64,000 nt of DNA from positions 248,001-312,000 of the forward strand of contig CAVVAH010000008.1 in NCBI GenBank assembly GCA_963746175.1, read 5' to 3'. The stretch's first letter is position 1, and each line of letters begins with the position of its first letter. The stretch is from CAVVAH01 sp963746175. GTDB lineage: Bacteria; Actinomycetota; Actinomycetes; JACCUZ01. The notes below the pieces were generated by a model. It had not been told where the DNA came from, made no database searches, and worked only from the letters and a program-made list of their open reading frames with translations. This document shows, one piece after another, positions 61,167 through 64,000 of the stretch. The position numbers were made by a program, and so were the translations under genes.

Positions 61167-61382
61167 GTGCAGGCAACGGTGCGCACGTTCAGCCCGGTCA
61201 CCCGGTCCGGGACGGTTCTCCTCGACGACGGCGTCGAGCTCGGCTACGACACGGCGGCCTTCGACTCCGGCGACGTCCGGCTGCTGCGCGTCGGTCAGCG
61301 GGTCCGCGTCGAGGTGCACGACGACGGCGGCGTCCGCCGGGTCACGTACCTGACGATCGCCACCCTCCCCGACCGCCGCTGA
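61167..61382 (+). CDS. Small OB-fold (cold-shock-like) protein
   Basis: 71 aa from the GTG at 61167, 10 bp past cofC. Starts V-Q-A-T-V-R-T-F-S-P and shows the S-G-T-V-L-L-D-D-G and L-R-V-G-Q-R-V-R-V-E-V strands of a cold-shock-like fold, but without the classic RNP1/RNP2 aromatic motifs. Nucleic-acid binding is therefore only a guess. Followed by a strong terminator hairpin. Confidence 0.72.
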   Translation: MQATVRTFSPVTRSGTVLLDDGVELGYDTAAFDSGDVRLLRVGQRVRVEVHDDGGVRRVTYLTIATLPDRR

Positions 61383-61394
61383 CCGGGAAGCCGA

Positions 61395-61428
61395 CGGCCC
61401 GGCCGCCCTCGGAAGGGCGACCGGGCCG
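61395..61428. terminator. Bidirectional terminator between the OB-fold gene and hup
   Basis: A 15-nt stem (CGGCCCGG-C-CGCCCT against AGGGCG-A-CCGGGCCG) with one internal mismatch and a 4-nt CGGA loop, between converging genes; 12 bp past the plus-strand stop and 19 bp past the hup stop. Confidence 0.75.
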
Positions 61429-61446
61429 GAGTGCTGCGGGTGGGCG

Positions 61447-61914
61447 TCAGCGCCTGCGCGCTGCCGTCTTCTTCGCGGTGCTCTTCTTCGCCGGTGCCTT
61501 CTTGGCGGGCGCCTTCCTGGCCGTCGTCTTCTTGGCGGCCGCCTTCTTGGCCGGTGCTGCCTTCTTGGCCGTCTTCCTGGCCGGTGCGGCCGTGCCGGTG
61601 GCGGCGCGCGCGGTGGCGACCGCGACCTTCGGCAGCTTCTTGGCGCCGGAGACGACGTCCTTGAAGCCCTGGCCGGCCTTGAACTTCGGCACCGTGGTCT
61701 TCTTGATCTTGACTGCCTCGCCCGTGCGCGGGTTGCGGCCCGTGCGCGCCGGGCGTGCGACCTTCTCGAAGACGCCGAAGCCGGTGATGGCCACGCGCTC
61801 GCCGGCCGCCACGGAGCGGGTGATGGTGTCGACGACGGCATCGACCGCGTCGGTTGCGGCCTTCCTGCTGCCGAGCTGCGCAGACAGCTTGTCGATCAGC
61901 TGAGCCTTGTTCAC
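61447..61914 (-). CDS. hup: DNA-binding protein HU with H1-like Lys/Ala tail
   Basis: 155 aa. Residues 1-90 are HU: M-N-K-A-Q-L-I-D-K-L, G-E-R-V-A-I-T-G-F-G-V-F-E and the arm sequence R-N-P-R-T-G-E. The last 55 residues are repeats of K-K-A-P-A and K-K-T-A-type units, resembling eukaryotic histone H1, the HupB/HupS type of actinobacteria. The GTG start has AGGGG 6 nt upstream. It compacts the nucleoid; the tail binds DNA loosely. A promoter is likely at 61966-61994. Confidence 0.95.
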   Translation of the reverse strand: MNKAQLIDKLSAQLGSRKAATDAVDAVVDTITRSVAAGERVAITGFGVFEKVARPARTGRNPRTGEAVKIKKTTVPKFKAGQGFKDVVSGAKKLPKVAVATARAATGTAAPARKTAKKAAPAKKAAAKKTTARKAPAKKAPAKKSTAKKTAARRR

Positions 61915-61965
61915 GGAGAACCCCTATGAGTTTCGGAGGTCGAGCACTCGCTCGATTCGTGGGCG

Positions 61966-61994
61966 ACGTTAGGCGCAGAAGGCCGTAACCACAA
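61966..61994 (-). promoter_or_regulatory. Candidate hup promoter
   Basis: On the minus strand TTGTGG (61994-61989), a 17-nt spacer and TAACGT (61971-61966), about 50 bp upstream of the hup GTG in an unusually AT-rich gap. Both boxes fit the SigA-type consensus. Confidence 0.5.
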
Positions 61995-62066
61995 ACACCG
62001 ACGGGCGTGTTTCCCGTTGTATCCCAAAGGAATTTGTCCTCGCGACGAGGTTTGGGAGCCGTGCGG

Positions 62067-62666
62067 TCAGACAGTGGTCGGCAGCCACGACGGTCGGCGA
62101 CCCTCGTACGCCGTGATCTCGGACTCGTGGCGCAGGGTCAGGCCGACGTCGTCGAGGCCCTCCATGAGCCGCCAGCGCGTGTAGTCGTCGATGTCGAACG
62201 ACGCCGAGTCGCGGGCGTCACCTGCCGTCCACGACACCGTCCGCTCCGCGAGGTCGACGGTGACCGCCACGGACGGGTCGTCCTCGAGCGCCGACCAGAT
62301 CCGCTCCACGTCCTTCTGCTCCACCTGGGCGGTGACCAGCCCGCCCTTGCCGGCGTTGCCGCGGAAGATGTCGGCGAACCGCGCCGACACGACCACCCGG
62401 AAGCCCCAGTCGCGCAGCGCCCACACGGCGTGCTCGCGGGACGAGCCGGTGCCGAAGTCCGGCCCGGCGACGAGGATCGACGCCCCCTGCGACGACGGAC
62501 GGTTGAGGACGAAGTCGGGGTCGTTGCGCCAGGCGGCGAACAGCCCGTCCTCGAAGCCGGTGCGGGCGACCCGCTTGAGGTAGACCGCCGGGATGATCTG
62601 GTCGGTGTCGACGTTGCTGCGGCGCAGGGGCACCGCGGTGCCGGTGTGGACGGTGATCGGCTCCAC
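62067..62666 (-). CDS. leuD: 3-isopropylmalate dehydratase small subunit
   Basis: 199 aa. With LeuC forms isopropylmalate isomerase of leucine synthesis. Conserved D-T-D-Q-I-I-P-A-V-Y-L, G-P-D-F-G-T-G-S-S-R-E-H-A and F-R-G-N-A-G-K-G-G-L-V blocks are intact. The leuC stop is 1 bp upstream, so they are co-transcribed. Confidence 0.96.
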   Translation of the reverse strand: MEPITVHTGTAVPLRRSNVDTDQIIPAVYLKRVARTGFEDGLFAAWRNDPDFVLNRPSSQGASILVAGPDFGTGSSREHAVWALRDWGFRVVVSARFADIFRGNAGKGGLVTAQVEQKDVERIWSALEDDPSVAVTVDLAERTVSWTAGDARDSASFDIDDYTRWRLMEGLDDVGLTLRHESEITAYEGRRPSWLPTTV

Positions 62667-62667
62667 G

Positions 62668-64000
62668 TCAGCTCCCCTCCTCGACGCCGGCTCCGGCCAG
62701 CGGCGGCAGGTCGGCGGGCGAGGACAGGGTGCCGCGCACCGCGGTCGCCGCGGCGACGAGGGGCGACACCAGGTGCGTCCGACCGCCCTTGCCCTGCCGG
62801 CCCTCGAAGTTGCGGTTGGACGTCGACGCGCTGCGCTCTCCCGGGGCCAGCTGGTCCGGGTTCATCCCGAGGCACATCGAGCACCCGGCGTGCCGCCAGT
62901 CCGCCCCGGCCTCCTTGAAGACGATGTCGAGACCCTCGGCCTCGGCGGCCAGCCGGACCCTCTCGGAGCCCGGCACGACGAGCACCCGCAGCCCGTCGGC
63001 GACCCGCCTCCCCCGCAGCACGTCGGCCGCGGCGCGCAGGTCCTCGATCCGGCCGTTGGTGCACGAGCCCAGGAAGACGGTGTCCACCGCGATCTCGCGC
63101 AACGGCGTGCCGGCGGTCAGTCCCATGTACTCCAGCGCGCGCTCGGCGGCCGCTCGGTCGTGCTCGTCGTCGTACGACGCCGGGTCCGGCACCGATGCCG
63201 AGAGCGGGAGCCCCTGGTCCGGGATTGGTCCCCCACGTCACGAACGGCGCCAGGGAGGACGCGTCGATGACGACCTCCTTGTCGAAGGTCGCGTCGTCGT
63301 CGGTGCGCAGGTCCCGCCAGGCTGGCGACGGCGTCCTCCCAGTCAGCACCCTTCGGAGCGCGCGGCCGGCCCTCGAGGTAGGTGAGCGTGGTCTGGTCCG
63401 GCGCCACCATCCCGGCGCGGGCCCCGGCCTCGATCGACATGTTGCACACGGTCATCCGCGCCTCGATCGAGAGACTGCGGATCGCCTCGCCGCGGTACTC
63501 GATGACGTAGCCCTGACCACCTCCGGTGCCGATCTCGGCGATCACCGCGAGGATCAGGTCCTTCGCGGTGACGCCCGCCGGCAGCGCGCCGTCGATGGTG
63601 ACCGCCATGGTCTTGAACGGCGTCAGCGGCAGCGTCTGGGTGGCGAGCACGTGCTCGACCTCGCTGGTGCCGATGCCGAACGCGAGCGCTCCGAAGGCCC
63701 CGTGGGTCGAGGTGTGCGAGTCCCCGCAGACGACCGTCATCCCCGGCTGCGTCAGGCCGAGCTGCGGGCCGACCACGTGCACGATGCCCTGGTCGCGGTC
63801 GCCGAGGCGGTGCAGCGGGACGCCGAACTCCGCGCAGTTGGCCCGCAGGGCGTCGACCTGGATCCGGGACACCGGGTCGGCGATCGGCTGGTCGATGTCC
63901 TCCGTCGGGACGTTGTGGTCCTCCGTCGCGAGGGTGAGGTCGGTGCGCCTGACGGGGCGCCCCGCGACCCGCAGGCCGTCGAAGGCCTGCGGGCTGGTGA
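62668..64000 (-). CDS. leuC: 3-isopropylmalate dehydratase large subunit (5' end off window, frame broken twice)
   Basis: Runs beyond the right edge; the visible start is within L-T-L-A-T-E-D-H-N-V-P-T. The iron-sulfur ligands are visible in G-S-C-T-N-G-R-I and A-G-C-S-M-C-L-G-M-N, with C-G-D-S-H-T-S-T-H-G-A-F. Two +1 shifts interrupt it, at about 63320 (before W-R-D-L-R-T-D-D-D-A) and 63216 (before L-P-L-S-A-S-V-P-D-P); removing one base at each restores the family sequence. leuD is intact, and leucine synthesis would need both, which argues for sequence error. Confidence 0.88.

Overview
The window is a single stretch of a high-GC actinobacterial chromosome. Several signs support this: about 70% GC by eye, frequent GTG starts, a lysine/alanine-rich tail on HU, a WhiG-type sigma factor, a DUF2469-rnhB-lepB block, a SepIVA-like protein beside coaD, and FbiD/CofC (F420 pathway). 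Gene order and protein style point to Nocardioidaceae or a close relative; that placement is inference from memory of the families, not a search. No rRNA, tRNA, CRISPR array, prophage or insertion sequence was recognised.

Layout. 0.06-6.1 kb (minus): rpsB-tsf-pyrH-frr-cdsA-rlmN, ending in a DivIVA-repeat protein. 6.6-9.6 kb: M23 peptidase, cupin, class-V aminotransferase and L,D-transpeptidase. 9.7-14.7 kb (minus): yraN-comM-dprA-xerC-whiG, with four apparent single-base insertions. 14.7-16.9 kb: a FUSC-type membrane protein facing a small-molecule kinase. 16.9-22.3 kb (minus): rpsP-khpA-rimM-trmD-rplS-lepB-lepB-rnhB-DUF2469. 22.4-29.0 kb: amidohydrolase, ffh, SigE-family sigma factor with its partner, GlxA-type regulator, MFS transporter. 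29.0-34.4 kb (minus): ftsY, then amtB-glnB-glnD, a nitrogen-control operon with GlnR-like sites upstream. 34.7-43.7 kb (minus): smc, small proteins, two exported hypotheticals, rpmF-rnc-mutM. 43.8-52.4 kb: DUF177, SepIVA-like, coaD, rsmD, an inserted RTX/phosphoesterase pair, recG, a DAK2 protein and rpmB. 52.4-64 kb: thiL, ddl, a PLP lyase, sirtuin, plsC-(26-codon ORF)-gpsA, cofC, hup, leuD and leuC (running off the right edge).

Most of the window is housekeeping: ribosome biogenesis, protein export (ffh, ftsY, lepB), chromosome maintenance (smc, xerC, hup, recG, mutM), lipid and nucleotide synthesis, and nitrogen sensing. The more unusual material is mostly in the gaps. Three intergenic copies of a long hairpin share the core CGACACGCCGAGG. 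A 440-bp gap behind smc is packed with palindromes, including two mutually exclusive hairpins. A 15-bp motif occurs three times in front of an amidohydrolase. A 26-codon ORF is stitched by 4-bp overlaps between plsC and gpsA. Six reading-frame breaks, all repairable by removing one base, fall in yraN, comM (two), dprA and leuC (two). They look more like sequence error than decay, but this could not be tested here.
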